NCBI GenBank assembly: GCA_963764205.1
Contig: CAVXRN010000006.1
Span: 1,488,001 to 1,552,000, forward strand
DNA length: 64,000 nt
From: Chersky-840 sp963764205
GTDB taxonomy: Bacteria > Actinomycetota > Acidimicrobiia > Acidimicrobiales > UBA8190
Direction of reading: 5' to 3'
Positions 27,418 through 35,141 of the stretch are shown piece after piece (position 1 is the stretch's first letter; each line of letters starts with the position of its first letter). Under the pieces are notes generated by a model. That model was not told where the DNA came from. It saw only the letters and a program-made list of their open reading frames with translations, and searched no databases. The position numbers and the translations under genes are program-made.

Positions 27418-28146
27418 ATGACCACGACCAGTGAGCAAGAACTCCTCGAGGCGACGGGCGAGGAATTCTCGCAACCGCAGTTGCTGTCGGTGCGGGTGCG
27501 GACGCGAGCGGCGCTGTGGAAGATCGCCGAGAACATCGCACCCGGGATGACCGAGGAGGAGGGCCGGGCGGTCGCTGTCCACGTCCTGCGTGACGCCAGG
27601 CTGCGCAAGGGGTGGCACAAGGTGCTCGTGCGCTTCGGGTCGAACACGACGAAGAACTTCGACGACGCCTCGGAGCCCGGAGTCGTCCTCGGCGACAACG
27701 ACATCTTCTTCATCGACATCGGTCCCATCTTCGACGGATGTGAGGGGGATGCGGGAGACACGGTCGCCGTAGGGAACGATCCCGACATGATCCGCGCCGC
27801 CGGTGACGTGAAGGTCCTGTGGCAACAGGTCCGGGCCCGGTGGCTCGCTGACGGGCTCACGGGCAAGCATCTCTATGCCTTCGCCACGCAGGCCGCGCTG
27901 GACCTGGGGTGGGAGCTCAACCTCGAGCTCACGGGCCACCGGTTGTCGGAGTTCCCCCACGACGCCCACTACGACGGCACGCTGGCCGACGTCGGCTTCC
28001 GGCCGTCCGAGGCGCGCTGGGTGCTCGAGGTGCAGATCCGGCATCCCGAGCGCGAGTTCGGTGCCTTCTTCGAGGACCTCCTGCTCGAGGACGACGCGCT
28101 CCAGGCGCTGTCCTACGCCAAGGCATCGGGCGGCAAGTCGACGTGA
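27418..28146 (+). CDS. M24-family (aminopeptidase P/creatinase-fold) protein
   Basis: 242 residues from ATG 27418. This is a single catalytic pita-bread domain without the N-terminal domain of aminopeptidase P or creatinase. Probable metal ligands are Asp in FIDIGP, Asp in GDAGDT, His in LTGHRLSEFPH and Glu in VLEVQIRHP; the final Glu may be in AFFEDLLL. The family cleaves Xaa-Pro peptides or, in creatinase-like members, C-N bonds of small guanidines. Its place just before an amidotransferase operon (38 bp) suggests a small-molecule C-N hydrolase role, as inference. Confidence 0.75.
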   Translation: MTTTSEQELLEATGEEFSQPQLLSVRVRTRAALWKIAENIAPGMTEEEGRAVAVHVLRDARLRKGWHKVLVRFGSNTTKNFDDASEPGVVLGDNDIFFIDIGPIFDGCEGDAGDTVAVGNDPDMIRAAGDVKVLWQQVRARWLADGLTGKHLYAFATQAALDLGWELNLELTGHRLSEFPHDAHYDGTLADVGFRPSEARWVLEVQIRHPEREFGAFFEDLLLEDDALQALSYAKASGGKST

Positions 28147-28162
28147 GCGAGCGGCCGTGTGC

Positions 28163-28189
28163 GGTGTGACATGTGGGGTGTGACATGTG
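28163..28189 (+). repeat. 13-bp direct repeat spanning a start codon
   Basis: ggtgtgacatgtg at 28163-28175 is repeated at 28177-28189, a 14-bp period. The second copy contains the ATG of the amidotransferase gene (28185); the first copy mimics it but leads to a stop. Looks like a small slip duplication of the translation start region. Confidence 0.8.
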
Positions 28190-29123
28190 TGGTGTGATCG
28201 GACTCCTCGTCAAGGATCGTGCGCTCGAGCCGGCGCTCGGATCGATGCTCGTCCCCATGATCGGCGCGCTCGGCGACCGGGGGCCGGACTCCTCGGGGAT
28301 CGCCGTGTACGCCGATGGCGACCCGTTCCGGGCCGGAGCCGCGTCGGGTGCGGGGCCAGGGCCGGTCCGGGGCGATGCCGTGACGCGGGTGTCGCTCGGG
28401 AGCGACTTCGATCTCGACTGGGCCGAGGTGGGTGCCGACCTGCTGGTCCGTTTCGGGTCCGCGGTCGACGTCGAGGTCTTCGAGACCGGTGCCGTGGTCC
28501 GGTCGGGCGCGCCGCAGGAGCTGCTCGACGACGTCGAGACCCGGTGGCCCGACGTGCGCGTGCTCGCTGTGGGCCGGGCGCTCTCGGTGGTGAAGGACAC
28601 GGGGCGGCCCGAAGCGACGTGCCTTCGCTACGGGATCGGGGCATGGCAGGGCTACCTCGCCGTCGCCCACACCCGGATGGCGACCGAGTCGGAGGTGACG
28701 GTGCTGCATTCGCACCCCTTCGTCCCCGCTCCCGACCTCTGTGTGGTCCACAACGGATCATTCTCGAACTACGCCAGCGTGCGGCGACGTCTGGAGGCAC
28801 AGGGCGTGGTGTTCGACTCGGACAACGACTCGGAGGTGGCAGCCCGATTCCTCGCCGGCCGGCTCGCGGGCGGCGACGACCTGGAGGAGGCCACCCGGTG
28901 GGTGATGAAGGAGATGGACGGGTTCTTCACCCTCGTCATCACCACCGACGGCGCCATGTCCGTGGTGCGCGACGCCTTTGCCTGCAAGCCCGCCGTCGTG
29001 GCCGAGACCGAGGCGTACGTGGCGGTGGCGTCGGAGTACCGGGCCCTGGCCGAGCTGCCGGGCATCTCGAGCGCCCACGTCTTCGAGCCCCAGCCCGAGG
29101 AGGTCTACACATGGACACGCTGA
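28185..29123 (+). CDS. Class II glutamine amidotransferase (GlxB/MgsA-like)
   Basis: 312 residues. ATG 28185 is the right start because the second codon is the catalytic N-terminal Cys (MCGVIGLL), exposed after Met removal; GTG 28173 would bury it. The Ntn-hydrolase features continue with the conserved VAHTRMATES and VHNGSFSNY. The size matches the free-standing glutaminase subunit of split glutamate-synthase-like complexes: GlxB in rhizobia, MgsA of N-methylglutamate synthase. It hydrolyses glutamine or a gamma-glutamyl amide and passes ammonia or amine to the FMN subunit. Its stop overlaps the next gene by 13 nt. Confidence 0.87.
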   Translation: MCGVIGLLVKDRALEPALGSMLVPMIGALGDRGPDSSGIAVYADGDPFRAGAASGAGPGPVRGDAVTRVSLGSDFDLDWAEVGADLLVRFGSAVDVEVFETGAVVRSGAPQELLDDVETRWPDVRVLAVGRALSVVKDTGRPEATCLRYGIGAWQGYLAVAHTRMATESEVTVLHSHPFVPAPDLCVVHNGSFSNYASVRRRLEAQGVVFDSDNDSEVAARFLAGRLAGGDDLEEATRWVMKEMDGFFTLVITTDGAMSVVRDAFACKPAVVAETEAYVAVASEYRALAELPGISSAHVFEPQPEEVYTWTR

Positions 29124-29854
29124 GCCGCGACGACACCGCGCTCCAGGACACAGCGCTCCCGATGGAGACGCTGAGCTGCGAGGAACTCGGGACCCGGGGC
29201 GTCAATCAACGATTGGCCCTGTTGGAGGAGGGCGCCGCGGTGCAGGTGACCAATCCCCGGGGTCGCCACAACCTCGCCGTGGGCCTCACCACCGAGATCT
29301 CCATCAGCATCGGCGGGAACGCCGGCTACTTCCTGGGGGGGCTCGGTGGCGACGGGCAGGGCCGGGGACCGCACATCGACGTGCACGGGTTCGTGGGGTG
29401 GTCGGTGGGCGAGAACCTCATGGGAGGTGTCATCCGGGTGCGGGGCAGCGCGTCACAGAGCGCGGGGTCGAGCGCACGGGGCGGGCTCATCATGATCGAG
29501 GGAGACGCATCGTTACGGGCCGGGATCTCGCTCAAGGGAGCCACCCTCGCCATCGCCGGGGACGCGGGGGCCATGTCAGGGTTCATGGCCCAGGCCGGCA
29601 CCATCCTCATCGGTGGCAACGCCGGGCACGGACTGGGCGACTCGCTCTACGAGGCGGTCATCTACGTGGCGGGCACGGTGGCGTCGTTCGGCGCCGATGC
29701 CGTGGTGCAGGAGATGACCGACGAGGACGTGCTCGAGGTGAAGCGACTGGTGGCGCAGACCGGCTTCGAGCACATCGACCCCAACCGCGTGACCAAGGTG
29801 GCGTCGGCTCGGCAGCTCTACCACTTCTCGACCCACAACCACGGTGCCTACTGA
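29111..29854 (+). CDS. GXGXG-motif glutamate synthase domain protein (GlxC/MgsB-like)
   Basis: 247 residues from ATG 29111. The protein is a right-handed beta-helix of short repeats such as SIGGNAGYFLGGLGGDG, MIEGDASLRAGISLKGAT and LIGGNAGHGLGDSLYEA. This is the C-terminal structural domain of GltB as a separate subunit. It has no catalytic residues of its own but is expected to scaffold the amidotransferase and the FMN synthase. It overlaps the previous gene and is followed after 16 bp by the FMN subunit, so the three are one translation-coupled operon. Confidence 0.87.
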   Translation: MDTLSRDDTALQDTALPMETLSCEELGTRGVNQRLALLEEGAAVQVTNPRGRHNLAVGLTTEISISIGGNAGYFLGGLGGDGQGRGPHIDVHGFVGWSVGENLMGGVIRVRGSASQSAGSSARGGLIMIEGDASLRAGISLKGATLAIAGDAGAMSGFMAQAGTILIGGNAGHGLGDSLYEAVIYVAGTVASFGADAVVQEMTDEDVLEVKRLVAQTGFEHIDPNRVTKVASARQLYHFSTHNHGAY

Positions 29855-29870
29855 TGCACGGGGCCTGCTG

Positions 29871-31214
29871 ATGCCACCCCCGTCGTCGCCGACGAACCAG
29901 AGCTACCCGCCCGAGGTCATCGCCCGGATCCACGAGATGGCCGACACGGGGCGGTACCCGATCCGCGGGCTCGGGGCACGGCGCAAGCTCCCGACCTTCG
30001 ACGATCTCGTCTTCCTGACCGCGTCGGTGTCGCGCTATCCGTTGGAGGGCTATCGCGAGCGGTGTGAGACGACCACCGTGCTCGGCGCTCGCCACGGTGC
30101 CAAGCCGCTCGAGCTCGCCATCCCCATCACCATCGCCGGCATGAGCTTCGGCGCCCTCTCCGCATCGGCCAAAGAGGCCCTCGGGCTGGCCGCCTCCGCG
30201 GTGGGGACATCGACGACTACCGGGGACGGCGGGATGACGCCCGAAGAGCGCAAGGCGTCGAGCCTGCTCGTCTATCAGGTCCTGCCCTCGCGCTACGGGT
30301 TCGACCCCGCCGACCTCCGCCTCGCCGACGCCATCGAGATCGTCATCGGCCAGGGAGCCAAGCCCGGCGGCGGCGGGATGTTGCTCGGCCAGAAGGTGAA
30401 CGAGCGGGTGGCGCACATGCGGACGCTGCCGCCCGGCATCGACCAGCGCTCGGCCAGTCGCCACCCCGACTGGGTCGGGCCCGACGACCTTCGCATCAAG
30501 ATCGAAGAGCTCCGCGAAGCCACCAATTGGGCGGTCCCGGTGTACGTGAAGGTCGGAGCCACCCGAGTGGGCCACGACGTGAAGCTTGCCGTGGCGGCGG
30601 GGGCCGATGTGGTCGTCGTCGACGGGATGCAAGGCGGTACCGCCGCCACCCAGGACGTCTTCATCGAGCACGCCGGCATCCCCACCCTGCCCGCCGTGCG
30701 TCAGGCGGCAGAGGCGCTGGCCGAGGCGGGGGTGGCGGGGGAGGTCCAGCTCGTGGTGTCGGGCGGGATCCGTTCGGGTGCCGACGTGGCCAAGGCGCTC
30801 GCCCTCGGCGCCGACGCGGTGTCGATCGGGGTGGCGGCTCTGCTCGCCTTGGGCTGCAACCGCTCGTCGTACCTGGGCCGCGACGGGCGCCGGGTCGATG
30901 TGTCGGGGGACTACGAAGCGCTCGGCACCGAGGCGGGGCACTGTGCGCACTGTCACACCGGTCGCTGTCCGGTCGGGATCACGACGCAGGATCCTGAGCT
31001 CGAACAGCGTTTGCGCACCGAGGCGGCCGCGACGGCCGTCGCCAACTACTTGCGGGCGACGACCATGGAGGTCACCGCCCTGGCCCGAGCCTGTGGCAAG
31101 TCCGACGTCCACCACCTCGAGCCCGAGGACCTGGTGGCGCTGACGGTGGAGGCCGCGGCGATGGCCAAGGTGCCGCTGGCCGGGACCGAGTGGATCCCGG
31201 GTTGGTCACCATGA
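29871..31214 (+). CDS. FMN-binding glutamate synthase family protein (GlxD/MgsC-like)
   Basis: 447 residues from ATG 29871 (GTG 29844 possible). This is the (beta/alpha)8 FMN domain of glutamate synthase: GMSFGALSASAKEAL at the start, TGDGGMTPEE, GAKPGGGGML, then the FMN phosphate site VVSGGIRSGADVAKAL. A cysteine cluster, CAHCHTGRCPVG, is positioned for an iron-sulfur centre. With the two preceding genes it gives the complete three-subunit form. Known relatives make N-methylglutamate from methylamine and glutamate (MgsABC); glxBCD in rhizobia has no settled substrate. Which amine is used here cannot be read from the sequence. Confidence 0.87.
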   Translation: MPPPSSPTNQSYPPEVIARIHEMADTGRYPIRGLGARRKLPTFDDLVFLTASVSRYPLEGYRERCETTTVLGARHGAKPLELAIPITIAGMSFGALSASAKEALGLAASAVGTSTTTGDGGMTPEERKASSLLVYQVLPSRYGFDPADLRLADAIEIVIGQGAKPGGGGMLLGQKVNERVAHMRTLPPGIDQRSASRHPDWVGPDDLRIKIEELREATNWAVPVYVKVGATRVGHDVKLAVAAGADVVVVDGMQGGTAATQDVFIEHAGIPTLPAVRQAAEALAEAGVAGEVQLVVSGGIRSGADVAKALALGADAVSIGVAALLALGCNRSSYLGRDGRRVDVSGDYEALGTEAGHCAHCHTGRCPVGITTQDPELEQRLRTEAAATAVANYLRATTMEVTALARACGKSDVHHLEPEDLVALTVEAAAMAKVPLAGTEWIPGWSP

Positions 31215-31225
31215 GCCGATAACCG

Positions 31226-31249
31226 GGGCCCCACCGACGCGCGGGGCCC
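31226..31249. other. Hairpin between FMN subunit and regulator genes
   Basis: GGGCCCC at 31226-31232 pairs with GGGGCCC at 31243-31249 around a 10-base loop. There is no T-run, so full termination is doubtful; it may reduce read-through into the regulator gene. Confidence 0.45.
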
Positions 31250-31269
31250 GAGGTCTATGTTGGACGGTC

Positions 31270-32088
31270 GTGGTCGGCCGCAAGAGCGACAGTGCGCGAG
31301 TGGCGGCGAAGCGCGGGGCCAAGCGCGTGGCCAAGGCGGGAGCCAGCTCCGCGTCCCGGTCGTCCAAAAGGGCCCGGTCAGCCAAGAAGGCCGCGTCGAG
31401 CTCGGCACCCAAGTCGGCGAGCAAGTCCTCGGGGCGCAGCGCCGTGGCGCGCTCGGCCACGGTCTCGGCCCCACGGGCGGCGGTGGCCGCTGCTCCGGAC
31501 AAGAGTGACGTCAGCGGGCAGATCGGCTGGGTCATCGCCCACCACGTCCGCAGTCGTCGGCTCGAGATCGGGCTGAACGTGGCCCAGCTGGCCGAGCGCA
31601 CGGGGATCTCCAAGGGGATGCTGTCGAAGATCGAGAACGCGCAGACCTCGCCCAGCCTGTCGACCATCGAGCGGTTGGCATCCGCGCTCGACATGCCGCT
31701 CACGTCGCTGTTCCGGGGTTTGGCCGAGGAGCGTGACGCCGTGTTCGTGAAGGCGGGCTCGGGTCCCGAGATCGTGCGCAAGGGGACGCGGGCCGGGCAT
31801 ACCTACGAGCTACTGGGGAGCCTGCGCGGGCCGTACAAGCGAGTCGAACCGCTGCTCGTGTCGCTGGACGAGCGCAGTGAGATGTTCCCGCTGTTCCAGC
31901 ACAGCGGGATCGAGATCCTCTACATGCTCGAGGGCGTGATGGAGTACAGCTACGGACGCCAGCTGTACCGCATGGAGCGGGGCGACACCTTGCAATTCGA
32001 GGGAGACATCCCGCACGGACCGACGATGTTGGTGAAGGTCCCCATCCGTTTCCTCTCGATTACCATCTACGGCCCCGAGAGGTCCTGA
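31270..32088 (+). CDS. XRE-cupin transcriptional regulator (PuuR-like) with basic tail
   Basis: 272 residues from GTG 31270. Residues 1-80 are an Ala/Ser/Lys/Arg-rich tail with 20 Lys/Arg and few acidic residues, resembling histone H1 or mycobacterial HupB tails. Residues 84-150 form a helix-turn-helix (VAQLAERTGISKGMLSKIEN). Residues 190-265 are a cupin sensor (GIEILYMLEGVMEYSYG, then GDIPHGPTML). This HTH-cupin order is that of PuuR and related amine/amino-acid regulators, which release DNA on binding a metabolite. A TATGTT box nine bases before the GTG hints at a leaderless transcript. Likely targets are the GTTTCC dyads at 26487, 27326 and 32928. Confidence 0.85.
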   Translation: MVGRKSDSARVAAKRGAKRVAKAGASSASRSSKRARSAKKAASSSAPKSASKSSGRSAVARSATVSAPRAAVAAAPDKSDVSGQIGWVIAHHVRSRRLEIGLNVAQLAERTGISKGMLSKIENAQTSPSLSTIERLASALDMPLTSLFRGLAEERDAVFVKAGSGPEIVRKGTRAGHTYELLGSLRGPYKRVEPLLVSLDERSEMFPLFQHSGIEILYMLEGVMEYSYGRQLYRMERGDTLQFEGDIPHGPTMLVKVPIRFLSITIYGPERS

Positions 32089-32099
32089 GACCCGGTTGT

Positions 32100-32594
32100 T
32101 CAGAAGCCGACGGGCGTGCGCGCCGGCGGGCCCGGGACATGGGGCACGCTCGGTGTCTTGTGGCCGCGGCGGGTGACCCGCAGCGGCGGGGGAGCGGTCA
32201 TGAGCGGCAGCGTCGTGACCGCGGTGATGCGCTCCCGCATGCCCTTGCCCCGCAACCCTCCCAGGCGTGAGCGTCGACGGGAGCCGACCACGATCACGTC
32301 CGCAGCGAAGCCCGCCGCCGCGTCGCTGATGCACCGCGCCACGTTGAAGCAGTTGGCCGTGATCACCACGCCGGTGGCCGCCACGCCCGAGGCGTGGAGC
32401 TCGGCTACCGCGGTGTCCAGCACGCCCTCGGCCTCCTGGCGGGTCTCGACGGCGTGGCCCCGGCCGCCCACGAGCAGTTCGTTGACGTGTACGACGTGGA
32501 CGACCCCGGAGTCCTTGGCCATGGCAATGGCGAAGCTCACCGCGGCGGGGCCTGAGGCCGAGTCGTCGATGGCGAGAAGTATGCGCTTGAACAT
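32100..32594 (-). CDS. Universal stress protein A family
   Basis: 164 residues from ATG 32594, with a gagggtgagATG-type ribosome site. MFKRILLAIDDSASGPAAV is the canonical UspA opening, and DVIVVGSRRRSRLGG the second half. The ATP-binding GxxGx9G(S/T) motif is only partly kept (the segment GLRGKGMRERITAV). It is convergent with the XRE-cupin gene, with stops 12 bp apart. A role in stress or energy sensing is assumed from the family alone. Confidence 0.8.
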   Translation of the reverse strand: MFKRILLAIDDSASGPAAVSFAIAMAKDSGVVHVVHVNELLVGGRGHAVETRQEAEGVLDTAVAELHASGVAATGVVITANCFNVARCISDAAAGFAADVIVVGSRRRSRLGGLRGKGMRERITAVTTLPLMTAPPPLRVTRRGHKTPSVPHVPGPPARTPVGF

Positions 32595-32645
32595 CTCACC
32601 CTCCTTACGTCCAGGCCGCCCGCCCTGGGGGGCGGACGACCAATT

Positions 32646-32933
32646 GTTTCCATCAGATTAACAGCCTGGTCACGCTAGGAATCCCGGTTTCCCGTGAATA
32701 AACCGTAAATGTCCTCGATCCGGGTGGACCGCGATCCGAGCGCCGGGGGGCCGACCTCGAAGCCGGGGGCATTGTGGACGGGCCCTGTCGGGCACCTCTG
32801 GGGAGATTTGGCTCACCACCTGGACTTTCGGCGTCTCGAGGCCAGGACTTGAGTGCACGGTTCACACGATGGATACCGACGCGTCACCCGGGCGAAATCT
32901 GGGGTGGGTTCACTGGCGATAAACATCGTTTCC
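32646..32933. promoter_or_regulatory. 363-bp intergenic region with four possible regulator sites
   Basis: The region 32595-32957 separates the minus-strand USP gene from the plus-strand GS-like gene and holds no gene. It contains GTTTCC at 32646, GTTTCC again at 32687 inside a small hairpin (CGGTTT ... AAACCG, 32685-32705), and CATCGTTTCC at 32924-32933, identical to the sequence at 27322. A long divergent regulatory region with repeats of the same core fits control by the XRE-cupin protein. No promoter boxes are clear. Confidence 0.55.
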
Positions 32934-32957
32934 ACTGATGGCCGAGAGCGAGCCCTG

Positions 32958-34355
32958 ATGCCCAGCGACCTGGAGAACTTCCTTCGACAAGACGGCCGCG
33001 ACGAGTCGATCGAGCAGGTCCGGAGGCGGATCGTGGCCGAGGACATCACCTACGTGTACTTCCAGTTCGTCTCGGTCACGGGTCGGATCATGGGGAAGGG
33101 GATCCCGGCCGACCACTGGGCGTCGGTGGCGGTGAAGGGTTTCCAGCTCGTCTACGGGGCCACCGCCAACCTGTTTATCGACCGCCACGACCAGTACATC
33201 GGCTACGGGCCAGAGGCCCACGAGCTCGTGGGTCTGCCCGACGTCGAGACCTTCAGCGTCTTGCCGTGGGACCCCAAGGTGGCGAGGGTGTTCTGCACGC
33301 TGTTTCGCGGACGCGAGGAGATCGACGACCCCGGCGGCTACCTGAGCTCGGATTGTCGAGGCAACCTCCGCCGGCTGCACGAGCAGTTCACGGCCGACAC
33401 TGGACTCCACCTCCGGGTGGGCTGTGAGCCCGAGATGATGTGGCTCAAGACCAATCCCGACGGATCGCCGTCGGTGGAAGGGGCGACGCGCCCGTACTGC
33501 TACCACATCGACCAGTTCTCGGAACTGCAACCGGTCATCCACCGCGTCATCGACTACTGCGGCCGACTGGGCTTCGACATGATCCAGGGCGACCACGAGG
33601 ACGCGCCGGGACAGCTCGAGCTCAACTTCCAGTTCGACCGGGCCGAGCTCACCGCGGACCGGCTCACCACCTACCGCCAGGTGTGCCGACAGGTCGGACG
33701 CGAGCTCGGGTTGTTCCCCTGTTTCATGCCCAAGCCCTTCATGGGGGTGTCGGCCAACGGGTGTCACCACAACGTGTCGTTGTGGCAGGACGACGTCAAC
33801 ATGTTCATGCCCGACGGCGACGATCCCCGCATGCCGAGCAAGACCGGGCTCCACGCCATCGGCGGGGTGCTCACCCACCTGCGGGCCCTGACCGCCATCA
33901 CGGCCCCGACCGTCAATTCCTACCGGAGGTTCGCCGACGCGGGCTTCTGGGCTCCGGTCTTCGCCGACTGGGGGTTCCAGAACCGGACCACCGCCATGCG
34001 CGTGAGCGCGCCGGGCCGATTCGAGTACCGCTCGGTGGACTCGTCGGTCAACCCGTACCTGTCCATGGCCGCCCTCCTGGCGGCCATGCGCGACGGCCTG
34101 GACCAGAGCATCGACCCCGGGCCTCCCGAGGAGGGGAACATCTATGACGCCATCGCCGCAGGAAAGTCGGTGGAGAAGCTCCCGGTCACCCTGGGCGAAG
34201 CACTCGACGCCCTCGAGGCCGACCCCGTCATCCGCGGGGCCTTGCCGGGCGACATGTACACGGTCTTCATGCACTACAAGCGCGACGAGTGGGAGCGCTT
34301 CATCGGAACCGTCACCGATTGGGACGTCAAGGAGTACCTCGACATCCTGCCCTAG
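32958..34355 (+). CDS. Glutamine synthetase-like gamma-glutamyl-amine ligase, copy 2
   Basis: 465 residues from ATG 32958. The frame is open to 32853, but that part overlaps the putative operator. GS motifs are intact: GCEPEMMWL, QGDHEDAPGQLELNF, ANGCHHNVSLW, NSYRRF, and RFEYRSVDSSVNPYL with the Glu and Arg of the active site. It differs clearly from copy 1 (HHNVSLW against HLHLSLW), so the two likely use different amines. It starts a plus-strand series with a class I amidotransferase, a third GS-like gene and a PhyH dioxygenase. Confidence 0.85.
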   Translation: MPSDLENFLRQDGRDESIEQVRRRIVAEDITYVYFQFVSVTGRIMGKGIPADHWASVAVKGFQLVYGATANLFIDRHDQYIGYGPEAHELVGLPDVETFSVLPWDPKVARVFCTLFRGREEIDDPGGYLSSDCRGNLRRLHEQFTADTGLHLRVGCEPEMMWLKTNPDGSPSVEGATRPYCYHIDQFSELQPVIHRVIDYCGRLGFDMIQGDHEDAPGQLELNFQFDRAELTADRLTTYRQVCRQVGRELGLFPCFMPKPFMGVSANGCHHNVSLWQDDVNMFMPDGDDPRMPSKTGLHAIGGVLTHLRALTAITAPTVNSYRRFADAGFWAPVFADWGFQNRTTAMRVSAPGRFEYRSVDSSVNPYLSMAALLAAMRDGLDQSIDPGPPEEGNIYDAIAAGKSVEKLPVTLGEALDALEADPVIRGALPGDMYTVFMHYKRDEWERFIGTVTDWDVKEYLDILP

Positions 34356-34397
34356 CGGCGGCGCCACGGACGAGTGGCGTCGGCGCCCGACGTCGTC

Positions 34398-35141
34398 ATG
34401 AACGGCACAGGGCGCGTCGGGCGCGCGCTCGTCTTCCAGCACCTGGAGGTCGAACACCCCGGTTCGTTGGGCCTGATGCTCGAGGACGCCGGCGTGGACA
34501 TGGTCACGGTGGAGCTCGACCAGGGCGACCCCATCCCGGCGCTGGACCCCTTCGACCTGCTCATCGTCATGGGCGGCCCCATGGACGTGTGGGAGGACGA
34601 CCACTTCCGGTGGATGGCGGAGGAGAAGGCGGCGATCGGTCGATGGGTCACCGAGCTCGACCGCCCCTTCCTCGGGGTCTGTCTCGGCCACCAACTCCTC
34701 GCGAATGCCCTCGGTGGCGAGGTGGCCCCGATGGCCGTGCCCGAGGTGGGGGTGGAGCGCGTCGAGCTCACCGCGGCGGCGTCGGACGACCCGTTGTTCT
34801 CGTCGGCCCCCGCGGTCATCGACGCCTTGGAGTGGCACGGGGCCGAGATCACGAGGTTGCCGGCGCACAGCACGGTGTTGGCGACGAACGACGCCTGCGC
34901 GGTCCAGGCCTTCCGGGTGGGACGCCGGGCCTGGGGCGTGCAGTTCCACGTCGAAGTTGAGGCCACCACGGTCGCCCTGTGGAGGGCCGTGCCCGCCTAT
35001 CGCGACGCGCTCTCCCACGCCGGTGTCGACGCCGACTCCTTGGCCTCGGCGGTCGCCGGTGGGCTCGAGGCGATGACCGACGTGGCCAGGCTCCTCGCGG
35101 CGGGCCTCCTGGGCCTGATGCAACCGGCGCCGCTCCCATGA
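34398..35141 (+). CDS. Class I glutamine amidotransferase-like hydrolase
   Basis: 247 residues from ATG 34398; GTG 34374 is an in-frame alternative. The nucleophile elbow is GVCLGHQLLA with Cys95, and the catalytic His is in VQFHVEVEA with a Glu two residues on, so the GATase1 triad is complete. There is no synthetase domain. By analogy with PuuD it could hydrolyse the gamma-glutamyl bond made by the flanking GS-like ligases, but it is closer to the GuaA-type GATase1 group than to peptidase C26. The end ATGA overlaps the start of the third GS-like gene. Confidence 0.83.
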   Translation: MNGTGRVGRALVFQHLEVEHPGSLGLMLEDAGVDMVTVELDQGDPIPALDPFDLLIVMGGPMDVWEDDHFRWMAEEKAAIGRWVTELDRPFLGVCLGHQLLANALGGEVAPMAVPEVGVERVELTAAASDDPLFSSAPAVIDALEWHGAEITRLPAHSTVLATNDACAVQAFRVGRRAWGVQFHVEVEATTVALWRAVPAYRDALSHAGVDADSLASAVAGGLEAMTDVARLLAAGLLGLMQPAPLP

